64,000 nt of DNA from positions 1 through 64,000 of the forward strand of contig CACYFF010000009.1 in NCBI GenBank assembly GCA_902773665.1. Reading direction: 5' to 3'. Shown piece after piece: positions 50,482 through 58,938 of this stretch (within the stretch, counting starts at the first letter, position 1; each line of letters opens with the position of its first letter). The position numbers and the translations under genes were made by a program. This DNA is from an uncultured Eubacteriales bacterium (GTDB taxonomy: Bacteria; Bacillota; Clostridia; Peptostreptococcales; Anaerovoracaceae). The notes beneath the pieces were generated by a model that ran no database searches, had not been told where the DNA came from, and saw only the letters and a program-made list of their open reading frames with translations.

Positions 50482-52203
50482 ATGCCGGAAAAAAGCGTAA
50501 GAGAAATGAGCTGGCGGGAACGGAGGATGTATTCTTTGGAAGCCCGCACGTTTTGGGGAAGCGTCATCGGTTCGGTCATCGTGGGGCTCGTCGCCTTTCT
50601 GATCGGGCTCGGTCTGTTTGCCTACGCGTTGGTCGGCCAGTATACGGGCGAAGCTTTCGGGCTTTGCCGCAGTACCGCGATGGTCGTGGAGAACATCGTG
50701 GACGTGGAAGATCTGACAGGCGACATCTTAACGATCTATAAGGGACTGTACCGCGAAGAGCTGGAGAAGACCCGCACGGAAGAGTACCGGGCGCATTTCG
50801 AGGAGATCGCGCAAAGAGAAGATTATCAATATCTGAAGAAAGTTCTGGGAGAATTCCTGAAGACCAGCGACGTAAACGACCTGTACGTCGCGACCTACGA
50901 CGCGGCCACCAGCTCCCTGGTGATGATCGCGGATCCTGACACATCGGCAGAATCCGGCTTTCTGCCTGGCGACCGCGAGCCTGCTTCCAAAAAGGAACGG
51001 GAAAAGTTCATGAACTGGGACGGCGAGGGAAAACTCTATTCCATCGTAAAGAATCCGCTCCACGGACGCATGTGCACCGCGGGCATGCCGCTCTATGGAA
51101 AAGACGGCAAGCCGGTGGCCTTCGTGATGTCCGACGTCACCCTCAACAACGTGGCCCGCGGTATGAAGACCTTCACGTTCCTGTATACGCTGTTGCTGGC
51201 GGCGGTCATGTTTATTTACTCCGTCCTCATCACGAAGCATACGAAGAAGACCGTGATCGATCCCATCAACCAGATCGCTCAGGCTTGCCAGGATTATAGA
51301 GACGATAAGAAGGCCGGAAGGGACATCAAGGACCGCTTCTCCATGCTCAACATCCGCACCGGCGACGAGATCGAGAACCTCGCCCTCACCATGGCGGACA
51401 TGGAGAAGGACGTGGCGGATTACGTGGAGAATCTGACGAGAGTCACGGCTGAGAAGGAGAGGGTAAGCACGGAGCTGAACATGGCTGGAGAGATCCAGGC
51501 CTCCATGTTGCCCCATATCTTCCCGCCTTATCCGGACAGAAAAGAGTTCGATCTGTATGCTTCCATGGAGCCTGCCAAGGAGACCGGCGGCGACTTCTAC
51601 GATTACTTCCTGATCGACGACGACCATTTGTGCGTCGTCATGGCGGATGTCTCCGGCAAGGGCGTACCCGCCGCGCTGTTCATGATGGTCTCCAAGGTGA
51701 TCATCCAGAGCTGCGCCATGTTGGGCAAGAACGCGGCGGAGATCCTCACGAAGACCAACGAAGCGCTGTGCTCCAACAACCAGATGCAGATGTTCGTAAC
51801 GGCCTGGCTGGGCATCCTGGAGATCTCCACGGGCAAGTTCACGGCGGCGAATGCCGGCCACGAATTCCCCGTCATCAAGGAGCCGGACGGCCGGTACGAG
51901 CTGCTGAAGGACAAGCACGGCTTCGTGCTGGGAGGCTTCGACGACGAGTTCTATCTGCCCTATGAATTCCAGCTGAAACCCGGCGGCCGCCTGTTCCTGT
52001 ACACGGACGGCGTGCCCGAAGCCATGGATAAAGACAGAAACGCTTTCGGCCTGGACCGTATGCTGGACGCCCTCAACAAAGAGGCGGAGGCAGGTCCCGA
52101 GACCGTGCTGAAGAACGTCCGCGAGGCCGTGTCCGGCTTTGTCGGCGACGCAGAACCCTTCGACGATCTTACGATGCTGTGCCTGGAATATAAGGGTCAG
52201 TAA
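50482..52203 (+). CDS. Membrane sensor SpoIIE/RsbU-type PP2C phosphatase
   Basis: The 573-residue protein has a cytoplasmic basic start, membrane helix 1 (about 28-52), an extracytoplasmic sensor domain of about 170 residues, membrane helix 2 (about 230-250), a HAMP-like linker, then a SpoIIE-type phosphatase domain from about 335. Metal-binding motifs are GGDFYDYFLIDDDHLCVVMADVSGKG, ANAGHEFPV and LYTDGVPEAMDK. It would dephosphorylate the STAS protein in response to an external signal, completing a three-gene module. Operon spacing is 20 bases. Confidence 0.92.
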   Translation: MPEKSVREMSWRERRMYSLEARTFWGSVIGSVIVGLVAFLIGLGLFAYALVGQYTGEAFGLCRSTAMVVENIVDVEDLTGDILTIYKGLYREELEKTRTEEYRAHFEEIAQREDYQYLKKVLGEFLKTSDVNDLYVATYDAATSSLVMIADPDTSAESGFLPGDREPASKKEREKFMNWDGEGKLYSIVKNPLHGRMCTAGMPLYGKDGKPVAFVMSDVTLNNVARGMKTFTFLYTLLLAAVMFIYSVLITKHTKKTVIDPINQIAQACQDYRDDKKAGRDIKDRFSMLNIRTGDEIENLALTMADMEKDVADYVENLTRVTAEKERVSTELNMAGEIQASMLPHIFPPYPDRKEFDLYASMEPAKETGGDFYDYFLIDDDHLCVVMADVSGKGVPAALFMMVSKVIIQSCAMLGKNAAEILTKTNEALCSNNQMQMFVTAWLGILEISTGKFTAANAGHEFPVIKEPDGRYELLKDKHGFVLGGFDDEFYLPYEFQLKPGGRLFLYTDGVPEAMDKDRNAFGLDRMLDALNKEAEAGPETVLKNVREAVSGFVGDAEPFDDLTMLCLEYKGQ

Positions 52204-52319
52204 AATATTTTTAAAATTTATCGAAAAGCCCCGGATTCGTTGGACATTTGTTGGACAGCGAAAACCGCAAGCTCTATCAGGACGTAGGCAGCCGGCCCAG
52301 CCGCAGGCCTAAACAAGGC

Positions 52320-52349
52320 TTGACTTTTTTCGCCCCGCGGTGCTAAAAT
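52320..52349 (+). promoter_or_regulatory. Promoter upstream of the MATE remnant
   Basis: TTGACT (52,320-52,325) and TAAAAT (52,344-52,349) have an 18-base spacer. The promoter is still intact although the gene behind it is broken. Confidence 0.65.
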
Positions 52350-52414
52350 CCCATCGTTGATTAAAAAGATACGGTTGTGGCAGCTTCCCATAAAGTCTCC
52401 GGAAAGGATATTTT

Positions 52415-52705
52415 ATGGATAACGAAGCGCGCTCCAACCGTTTTTTAGTGGAGGAAAAGCCCTCCAAACTCATGCGGATATATTCCGTCCCTTGCATCAT
52501 CTCTCTGCTGGTGGCGGCGCTCTACAACATCGTCGACCAGATCTTTATCGCCAATGCCTCTTATCTCGGGTCATACGGCAACGCGGCCAATACCGTCGTC
52601 TTTCCCATGACGGTCCTCGCGCTGGCTGTCGCGGTCATGATCGGAGACGGTACGTACCGGCAGCTGAACATGCCGGATCTTGCCTGGCAATTGGAGGCGC
52701 AATAG
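52415..52705 (+). pseudogene. N-terminal remnant of a MATE exporter gene
   Basis: The 96-residue product has a good MATE start (PCIISLLVAALYNIVDQIFI, then GNAANTVVFPMTVLALAVAVMIGDG), equivalent to helices 1 and 2. After that, where the family continues with the rest of helix 2 and ten further helices, it changes to an unrelated short tail (TYRQLNMPDLAWQLEAQ) and stops. An intact member is about 450 residues. The remainder is absent from the window; the next gene begins 53 bases later, so the deletion removed about 1 kb. Confidence 0.8.
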
Positions 52706-52757
52706 CGGCATACATGTGCTATAATGTCTTGGTATCAAAGTATGCGGAGGAAAAACG

Positions 52758-53075
52758 ATGAGAGAAACGAAACAGATCCGGCGCATCCGGGACATGGAAG
52801 CAAAGATGGACGAGGCGAAAGCGGTGCTGGAACGGTTCAGCGCGGCATTCCAGGACTATGTGCAGATCCAGGATGAGATGGCGGAACTGGAAGATTATTA
52901 TGCAGGCGATTGGATGAAGGATTACGAGGCGGACGAGGCCGGAAAGCTGCCTGCGGATCTGAAGCGGGGCGTTCTATCCGAGGACGCGCTGTTCGATCTG
53001 CTGGAGGAAAACCGTCTGGCGGCCTCCGACGTGCTCTACGCCTTCGCACAGCTGATGAGCCAGGGAGCGCTTTAA
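52758..53075 (+). CDS. DUF4298 protein
   Basis: The 105-residue helical protein has the DUF4298 pattern: IRRIRDMEAKMDEAKAVLERF, a middle YYAGDWMKDYEADEAGKLP, and LKRGVLSEDALFDLLEENR. Its function is unknown. An extended TATAAT (TGCTATAATG) at about 52,719 and a GGAGGAAAAACG site precede it, so it seems to have its own promoter at the edge of the MATE remnant. Confidence 0.85.
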   Translation: MRETKQIRRIRDMEAKMDEAKAVLERFSAAFQDYVQIQDEMAELEDYYAGDWMKDYEADEAGKLPADLKRGVLSEDALFDLLEENRLAASDVLYAFAQLMSQGAL

Positions 53076-53096
53076 GGGAAAGGAACACGTAACACT

Positions 53097-53366
53097 ATGT
53101 ACGATACCATATTCGGGGAGATCTTCTCCTCGATCAACAATATGATGACTGTGGTACTTTGCCTTACCGCAGGCGTCGGTGCCGTCTGGTGCGGCATCTT
53201 ATACAACCGCTATTCGAAAGAAAAGAAAAAGAAGGAGAAGGAAAAGCAGAAGCAGATCCTGAAGAACCGCATCCTTCTCTTTGCGATGATCTTTATCATG
53301 CTGGCCGCCATCCGGATCGCGATGCCTTACGCTGCGGCGTGGATCGGCACGAAACTGGCGGCTTAG
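53097..53366 (+). CDS. Small membrane protein of unknown function
   Basis: This 89-residue protein has two membrane helices (about 15-36 and 60-80) separated by a strongly basic segment rich in Lys and Glu (SKEKKKKEKEKQKQ). There is no recognisable family. It is 21 bases after the DUF4298 gene and eight bases before the next, so the three form one transcript. Confidence 0.65.
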   Translation: MYDTIFGEIFSSINNMMTVVLCLTAGVGAVWCGILYNRYSKEKKKKEKEKQKQILKNRILLFAMIFIMLAAIRIAMPYAAAWIGTKLAA

Positions 53367-53373
53367 AGCGGAC

Positions 53374-53964
53374 ATGAGGATATGGGCGCATTTTAAAACC
53401 ATAACGAGACACCGCTGGGCCGTACGAAGACTGTGTTTTAAGGTAGGCCTGTACTGGCAGGGGCTTACCCACGATCTCTCGAAATACAGTCCGCAGGAGT
53501 TCCTTCCGGGATGCCGCTACTACCAGGGCTTCCGCAGCCCCAACGACCAGGAGCGGCAGGAGACCGGCAGCAGCCGGGCATGGATGCACCACAAGGGGCG
53601 CAACCGGCACCATTTCGAGTATTGGATCGACTATCCCCGGCGGGATGACCCCACCCAGACGACGGATGAAAAGCGGCGTTTTCAGGCGGTGGAGATGCCT
53701 CTGAAATACGTGGCGGAGATGTTCTGCGACCGGGTGGCGGCCTGCAAGATCTACCGGGGCAAAGACTATACGCCGGCGGATCCGCTCGCTTATCTGGAAA
53801 AGGGCAGAGGGTATGTCTTTATCCATCCGAAGACCCAGGAACTCATTACGCAGATGCTCACCGTGCTGCGGGACGAAGGGGAAGACGCGGCCTGCGCCTA
53901 CGTAAAAAAACTGCTGCAGGATGAAAAATCGAATATTTCTGTGGAAGAAAGATCTTCTCTTTGA
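53374..53964 (+). CDS. DUF5662 protein
   Basis: The 196-residue protein matches DUF5662: HFKTITRHRWAVRRLCFKVGLYWQGLTHDLSKY at the start (written here in parts: HRWAVRRLCF, then GLTHDLSKYSPQEF), HHKGRNRHHFEYWIDY, and MPLKYVAEMFCDRVAACKIY. The H..DLSKY and RNRHHFEYW blocks look like metal-binding residues of an HD-like fold; catalytic function is unknown. It is common in Clostridia and phages. Confidence 0.82.
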   Translation: MRIWAHFKTITRHRWAVRRLCFKVGLYWQGLTHDLSKYSPQEFLPGCRYYQGFRSPNDQERQETGSSRAWMHHKGRNRHHFEYWIDYPRRDDPTQTTDEKRRFQAVEMPLKYVAEMFCDRVAACKIYRGKDYTPADPLAYLEKGRGYVFIHPKTQELITQMLTVLRDEGEDAACAYVKKLLQDEKSNISVEERSSL

Positions 53965-54014
53965 TATAATACCGATTCGTGTGAATTCGTAGAAAGAGAA
54001 GGTCTTTTGTTTTT

Positions 54015-55652
54015 ATGGAACCTATCAAACCCATGCTGTGGACCACCCTGAAGGACTATTCCGTCAAGGACTTGACTTCAGATCTGATCTCCGGCGTCAT
54101 CGTAGCCGTTATCGCATTGCCTCTCTCCATCGCTCTGGCGCTGGCTTCCGGCGTCGGTCCGGAGGAGGGCCTTTATACCGCCATCATCGCGGGCTTCCTC
54201 ATCTCCGCCTTCGGCGGCAGCAAGGTGCAGATCGCAGGCCCCACGGCGGCCTTTGCCACCATCGTGGCGGGCATCGTCGCCAATTCCGGCATGGAAGGGC
54301 TGATGATCGCCACCATCATGGCTGGGCTTTTGCTCATCCTGATGGGCGTGCTGCGGCTTGGAAAACTCATCCGCTTTATCCCCAGCACCATCACGATCGG
54401 TTTTACCACAGGCATCGCCGTCACCATCCTCGTAGGACAGCTGAAGGATTTCTTCGGCTTAACGTATCCGGCAGGGACCGTTACGATCGAGACCGTGGAT
54501 AAGGTGCAGGCCGTTGTGAAGAACTTCGGCACCCTCAACCCGGCGGCGCTGGGCGTCGGCGTGCTCAGCCTCGCCATCCTCATCCTGTGGCCGAAAGTAT
54601 CGAAGAAGATCCCCGCGTCGCTGATCGCTGTTCTTGTAGGCGCTCTCCTGGTCAAACTGGCGCATCTGCCGGTCAACACCATCGGCGACCTCTATACCGT
54701 TAGCAGCAAACTGCCGACCCTGCACATCCATTCCATTTCCTTCGGGATGATCCGCGCCATGTTCCCCAACGCCGTCACCATCGCCATCCTGGCGGCCATC
54801 GAATCGCTGCTGTCCTGCGTCGTGGCAGACGGCATGACCGGCGACAAGCACCGCCCGGACACGGAGCTCATCGCCCAGGGCATCGGCAACATCGGCTCCG
54901 CACTGTTCGGCGGCATTCCGGCGACGGGCGCCATCGCGAGGACGGCGGCCAACATCAACAACGGCGGCAAGAGCCCCGTAGCCGGCATGGTGCATTCGAT
55001 CGTGCTGCTCCTGGTGCTGGTGCTCTTAATGCCGTACGCGTCCTTCATCCCCATGCCCGTCATCGCGGCGGTGCTGTTCATCGTAGCGTACAACATGTGC
55101 CAGTGGCGGCCCTTTGTCAGCATGGTGAAGACGGCGCCCAAGAGCGATATCATCGTTCTCATCATCACGTTTGTCCTCACCGTCGTGTTCGACCTCGTCG
55201 TCGCGATCGCCGTGGGACTGGGCCTTGCCTGCCTGCTCTTCATGAAGCGCATGAGCGAGGAGACGGACATCCGCAAGTGGGAAGATGCGCCCGAGGACGA
55301 GGAATCCGGTCTTCGCCGCATCCTGCCCCAGGTTAGCATCTACGAGATCGAGGGACCGCTGTTCTTCGGCAGCGTCGAAAAACTGTCCCAGATCACAGCC
55401 AAGGAAAAGACGAAGGCGCTGGTGCTGCGCATGCGGAGCGTAACGGCGCTGGATGCCACGGCTCTGGCTTCCCTGGAGAAACTGTATGACCGCTGCATCG
55501 CCCAAGGGACGAAGGTCGTGTTCTCCCACGTCAATCCCCAGCCCATGAAGGTAATGGAGCACAGCCGGTTTACGGAAAAGGTGGGCAGAGAATACTTCTG
55601 CAGCCACATCGACGAAGCCATCGAGATGGCCGAAGCGATCGCCATGGAATAA
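54015..55652 (+). CDS. SulP-family anion transporter with STAS domain
   Basis: At 545 residues it has the SulP core (about 1-410, 10-14 membrane segments): DLISGVIVAVIALPLSIALALASG, then IAGPTAAFATIVAG, and the C-terminal half with GIGNIGSALFGGIPATGAIARTAANI. A cytoplasmic STAS domain covers about 435-545 (EIEGPLFFGSVEKLSQI, MRSVTALDATALASLEKL). These proteins carry sulfate, bicarbonate or dicarboxylates. The substrate is not clear here. A TATAAT lies at about 53,965. Confidence 0.93.
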   Translation: MEPIKPMLWTTLKDYSVKDLTSDLISGVIVAVIALPLSIALALASGVGPEEGLYTAIIAGFLISAFGGSKVQIAGPTAAFATIVAGIVANSGMEGLMIATIMAGLLLILMGVLRLGKLIRFIPSTITIGFTTGIAVTILVGQLKDFFGLTYPAGTVTIETVDKVQAVVKNFGTLNPAALGVGVLSLAILILWPKVSKKIPASLIAVLVGALLVKLAHLPVNTIGDLYTVSSKLPTLHIHSISFGMIRAMFPNAVTIAILAAIESLLSCVVADGMTGDKHRPDTELIAQGIGNIGSALFGGIPATGAIARTAANINNGGKSPVAGMVHSIVLLLVLVLLMPYASFIPMPVIAAVLFIVAYNMCQWRPFVSMVKTAPKSDIIVLIITFVLTVVFDLVVAIAVGLGLACLLFMKRMSEETDIRKWEDAPEDEESGLRRILPQVSIYEIEGPLFFGSVEKLSQITAKEKTKALVLRMRSVTALDATALASLEKLYDRCIAQGTKVVFSHVNPQPMKVMEHSRFTEKVGREYFCSHIDEAIEMAEAIAME

Positions 55653-55672
55653 AAGCACAGAAAGCGAAACGA

Positions 55673-55703
55673 TAGCACAGGGAAACCCTCCCTGTGCTAT
55701 AAT
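55673..55703 (+). promoter_or_regulatory. Perfect inverted repeat abutting a -10 box
   Basis: TAGCACAGGG and its exact complement (55,673-55,699) flank a 7-base loop. A TATAAT at 55,698-55,703 overlaps the right arm by two bases. It may be an operator for the next gene or the terminator of the SulP gene; there is no T-run, which favours an operator. Confidence 0.55.
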
Positions 55704-55731
55704 ATTATATTATGACAAAGGAGGACCGTTC

Positions 55732-56232
55732 ATGAGCGACAGAACGCTGCTCATCATCATATTTCTGCTGGAACTGCTGGCGGTCTATAACCTGTACGAC
55801 ACGGTGTGGGTGATGCTGCTGCATCTGAGCAGCCGCGGCGTGAGCGCCAGCGGTACGATCGCGGAACTGAAGAAAGCCATGCGCAGGGACAGGGCCAGAT
55901 TGTTCGTTCCCACCAACGGCAAGCTGGACTCCCGCGACATCAACTGCGACTATCTCGTGGATATCGATTACGAGAGAGAAGGCGGGGAGACCGTCCATCT
56001 GAAGAACTACGTCATCCCGTCCATCATGAAACTGACGGCCGGTTCCGCCAGCCCGATCTATAAGGAAGGGCAGACGCTGCCCCTGAAGGTGAGCCGCAGC
56101 ATCCGGAAGATGGCCGTCGTGGATCTGCCCGAGGTGCGCGCCCGCCAGGTGAGCTGGCTTTGGCTCATCCTCTGGGTGGTCACCGTCCTCGTTCTCGGCT
56201 TTGTTATCGTTTCTCTCATCTCTGCGCTGTAG
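55732..56232 (+). CDS. Membrane protein of unknown function
   Basis: The 166-residue protein has an N-terminal membrane helix (LLIIIFLLELLAVYNLYDTVWVML), a soluble stretch of about 95 residues that looks like beta-rich DUF3592-type domain (VDIDYEREGGETVHLKNY, GQTLPLKVS), and a second helix near the end (WLWLILWVVTVLVLGFVIV). The function is not known. RBS AAAGGAGG is strong. It probably forms its own unit with the GIY-YIG gene. Confidence 0.6.
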   Translation: MSDRTLLIIIFLLELLAVYNLYDTVWVMLLHLSSRGVSASGTIAELKKAMRRDRARLFVPTNGKLDSRDINCDYLVDIDYEREGGETVHLKNYVIPSIMKLTAGSASPIYKEGQTLPLKVSRSIRKMAVVDLPEVRARQVSWLWLILWVVTVLVLGFVIVSLISAL

Positions 56233-56255
56233 GCGCAGAAGAAAGGAAAAGGGTT

Positions 56256-56549
56256 ATGAGTGACCCATCCAGGACCGCACTGAAAAAGCGGGTCTACAGC
56301 CAGCGCTACGTATACCTGCTGCGATGCAAAGACGGCAGTCTGTACTGCGGCATCTCGACGGATCCCGAAGCGCGGCTGAAGCAGCACAACTACGGCGTCG
56401 GCGCAAAATATACCCGCAGCCACGGCCCCTGCACGCTGGTCTACACCGAGGGCCCCTATGAGTACGGGCATGCCCTCAGCCGCGAAGCGGCCATCAAGAA
56501 GATGACGAAGGAGCAGAAGGAGCGTTTACTTGACACCACAAATAGGTAG
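56256..56549 (+). CDS. GIY-YIG nuclease-superfamily protein (YhbQ/UPF0213-like)
   Basis: This 97-residue single-domain protein has RYVYLLRCKDGSLYCGIST (the GIY-YIG pair as VYLL..YCGI), DPEARLKQHNYGVGAKYTR with catalytic-type Arg, and a Glu in REAAIKKMTKEQKE. Relatives (UPF0213) may process DNA structures; the biological role is uncertain. I start at ATG 56256 behind AAAGGAAAAGG. Its last codons contain the promoter elements of ilvB. Confidence 0.88.
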   Translation: MSDPSRTALKKRVYSQRYVYLLRCKDGSLYCGISTDPEARLKQHNYGVGAKYTRSHGPCTLVYTEGPYEYGHALSREAAIKKMTKEQKERLLDTTNR

Positions 56550-56594
56550 TGTTACTATTTGTGGTAATTCAACAAAGCGTGTTGAACTTTTTTT
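56530..56594 (+). promoter_or_regulatory. ilvB promoter with embedded palindrome and adjacent terminator-like hairpin
   Basis: TTGACA (56,530-56,535) and TACTAT (56,553-56,558) are spaced 17 apart. A perfect 11-bp inverted repeat ACCACAAATAG / CTATTTGTGGT (56,535-56,565, loop 9) covers the spacer and -10, as an operator would. It is followed by a stem TTCAACA / TGTTGAA (56,568-56,586) and seven T residues, a normal terminator shape. That stem could end the upstream transcript or attenuate ilvB. Confidence 0.65.
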
Positions 56595-56618
56595 ATACTC
56601 TATCCCCCTGGAGGATCC

Positions 56619-58319
56619 ATGCATACCCAGAAACTCAAAGGCTCACAGATCATTATCGAGACCCTCATCGAGCAGGGTGTTACCCATATTTTCGGATATC
56701 CCGGCGGCCAGGTGCTGCAGATCTACGATCAGCTGTATAAAAATCAGGAGCGCATCACTCACGTGCTGACGGCCCACGAACAGGGCGCGGCGCACGCGGC
56801 GGACGGCTATGCCCGCGCGACGGGCAAGGTCGGCGTCGTCCTGGCGACCTCCGGCCCGGGTGCCACGAACCTGACGACGGGGCTCGCCGCCGCCATGATG
56901 GATTCCGTTCCGGTGGTGGCGATCACCGGCAACGTGCCGACTTATTTCATCGGTAAGGACTCTTTCCAGGAGATCAACACTATCGGCATCACCATGCCGA
57001 TCACCAAACACAATTTCTACGTCACCGACGTTACAAAGCTTGCGGAGACCATCCGCGAAGCCTTCCGCATCGCGAAATCCGGCCGTCCCGGCCCCGTCCT
57101 CGTGGACATCCCCAGCGACGTGCAGGCGGCGGAAACGGATTTTACAAAGTGGTACGAGGTGCAGCCTTATCAGGAAGACCAGGCGCCCGAGAGCGAGATC
57201 TGGAAAGCCGTGGAGCTGATCAACAAGGCGAAGCGGCCCTACATCTACGTGGGCGGCGGCGCAGCCAGCCGGAACCTGGGCAAGGCGGTCATGGCGCTGG
57301 CAGATAAGATCGACGCCTGCATCGGCAGCACGTTTATGGGTCTTTCCTGTGTTCCTGGCAGCTGCGAACGCTACCTGGGCATGCAGGGCATGCATGGCCG
57401 CTACGCTTCCACGAAGGCCAACTGGGAGGCGGACCTGATCATCGGCATCGGCGTGCGCTTTTCCGACCGGGCTACGGGCGATCAGAAAGCCTATAGAGAA
57501 AGCAAGAGCATCATCCAGATCGATCCGGACTTCTCTGAGATCAACAAGAATATCAGCGTGGATGTGGGGCTCATCGGCGACATCGTCTTCGCGGTCGGCC
57601 GCATCCTGAAGAACGTAAATAAAGCGGAGCATCCGGAATGGATGAGCCGCATTGCAGAACTCAAAAAGGAAGCGAAAGCCATCCGCGACCATGCGGAGGA
57701 GACGGCGGAAGATCCCTTTACGAGCATTAAACTGTTCGACGCCATCAACGAGCTGAAGACCGACGATACGATCATCACGACGGATGTGGGCCAGCACCAG
57801 ATGTGGGCGGGTCAGTTCCTGGAATTCGAAAAGCCGCGCAAATTCCTGTCTTCCGGCGGCCTGGGCGCCATGGGCTACGGCCTGGGCGCCGCCATCGGCG
57901 CAAACCTTGCCACGGGGGAAAGAACTGTAATGATCACGGGCGACGCCAGTTTCTCGATGAACCTTATCGAACTGGCGACGGCGGTCTCCTATAAGACGCC
58001 CATCGTCATCGTGCTGCTCAACAACAACTCCCTGGGCATGGTGCGGCAGCTGCAGGCCGTGTACTGCGACAGCCGCTATTCCGCTACGCTTCCGGACAGA
58101 AAGACCGATTTCTGCATGGTGGCGCAGGGGTTCGGCGCGGCAGCGAAGCGGGTCACAGACATCGGTGCCTTTAAGGCGGCTTTTGCGGAGGCTCTTGTCT
58201 CAGACAGACCTTACGTGATCGAGGCCATGATCGACACCTGGGAGATGGTGCTCCCCATGCTGCCCAACGGCGGAACGATAGACGATCTTATTACCGAAAA
58301 GCGGCAGAAGACAGAGTAG
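56619..58319 (+). CDS. ilvB: Acetolactate synthase, large subunit
   Basis: The 566-residue ThDP enzyme catalyses the first common step of branched-chain amino acid synthesis. Motifs: GVTHIFGYPGGQVLQIYD, HEQGAAHAADGYAR (catalytic Glu), TSGPGATNLTTGLAAAMMDSVPVV, VLVDIPSDVQ, and the ThDP motif MITGDASFSMNLIELATAVSYKTPIVIVLLNN with GDxS. The small subunit gene follows nine bases later. No T-box or leucine-rich leader peptide is visible upstream. Confidence 0.96.
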   Translation: MHTQKLKGSQIIIETLIEQGVTHIFGYPGGQVLQIYDQLYKNQERITHVLTAHEQGAAHAADGYARATGKVGVVLATSGPGATNLTTGLAAAMMDSVPVVAITGNVPTYFIGKDSFQEINTIGITMPITKHNFYVTDVTKLAETIREAFRIAKSGRPGPVLVDIPSDVQAAETDFTKWYEVQPYQEDQAPESEIWKAVELINKAKRPYIYVGGGAASRNLGKAVMALADKIDACIGSTFMGLSCVPGSCERYLGMQGMHGRYASTKANWEADLIIGIGVRFSDRATGDQKAYRESKSIIQIDPDFSEINKNISVDVGLIGDIVFAVGRILKNVNKAEHPEWMSRIAELKKEAKAIRDHAEETAEDPFTSIKLFDAINELKTDDTIITTDVGQHQMWAGQFLEFEKPRKFLSSGGLGAMGYGLGAAIGANLATGERTVMITGDASFSMNLIELATAVSYKTPIVIVLLNNNSLGMVRQLQAVYCDSRYSATLPDRKTDFCMVAQGFGAAAKRVTDIGAFKAAFAEALVSDRPYVIEAMIDTWEMVLPMLPNGGTIDDLITEKRQKTE

Positions 58320-58328
58320 GAGGATGCC

Positions 58329-58823
58329 ATGCGAAGCGTTGTAGCGATCTATGTGGAAAATAATTTCGGCGTCCTCACCAGAGTCGCCGGCCTGTTCATG
58401 AGAAAGGGATTCAACATCGATACCCTGAGCGTCGGCGAGACCGAAGACCCCCGGTATTCCCGCATCACCGTCGTCTTCGACGGCGACGAGTACGGGCGGG
58501 GCTTCCTCATCAAACAGGTGGGAAAACTCCACGAGGTAAAAAAGATCAAACTGATGGAGACCGACAACAACATCGAGCGCGAGCACATGCTCGTCAAGGT
58601 GCGCAATACGACGGAGAGCCGGGCGGAACTGAAATCCGCAGCGGACCTCTACCACGCCAGCATCGTGGATTTCAACCCGGACGTCATCTGCGTGGAGGTC
58701 TCGGGTGAGCGCAAGATCATGGAGGAATTCCTCAACAAGATGAAGCCTCTGGGAATCGTGGAGATGTGCCGCTCGGGCATCATCTGCATCGACTGTGCAG
58801 GCAATATCTTCGATGCGGTATAA
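58329..58823 (+). CDS. ilvN: Acetolactate synthase, small (regulatory) subunit
   Basis: The 164-residue ACT-domain subunit has VVAIYVENNFGVLTRVAGLFMRKGFNIDTLSVGETED, the canonical start (here given in parts: ENNFGVLTRVAGLF and RKGFNIDTLSVGETED). It continues with RITVVFDGDE, a C-terminal ALS_ss domain and the family-typical RSGII. It binds valine to inhibit and stabilises the large subunit. It is directly linked to ilvB, in the order usual for Firmicutes. Confidence 0.95.
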   Translation: MRSVVAIYVENNFGVLTRVAGLFMRKGFNIDTLSVGETEDPRYSRITVVFDGDEYGRGFLIKQVGKLHEVKKIKLMETDNNIEREHMLVKVRNTTESRAELKSAADLYHASIVDFNPDVICVEVSGERKIMEEFLNKMKPLGIVEMCRSGIICIDCAGNIFDAV

Positions 58824-58917
58824 TGGCGCGGACCGTTATTCAACGCTCGTCAACACTTTGTTCGCTTCGCTCACGCGTTTGCGATTTCCTCGCTTTTGAA
58901 TAACGGCTCCCCGCCAA
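58823..58917 (+). promoter_or_regulatory. Long inverted-repeat hairpin between ilvN and ilvC
   Basis: CCGTTATTCA at 58,833-58,842 is exactly complementary to TGAATAACGG at 58,897-58,906. The stem extends outward imperfectly (TGGCG ... CGCCA), giving about 18 pairs around a 54-nt loop rich in CGCT/GCGA motifs. It starts at the ilvN stop. With the structured repeat that follows it fills the 304-bp gap between ilvN and ilvC. Confidence 0.6.
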
Positions 58918-58938
58918 ATAATGACCAACCATCGCCGA

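Noticed and set aside
56530-56618. T-box or leader-peptide attenuator before ilvB
   Set aside because: Looked for the conserved T-box sequence and for a short peptide rich in Leu, Val or Ile; neither is there.
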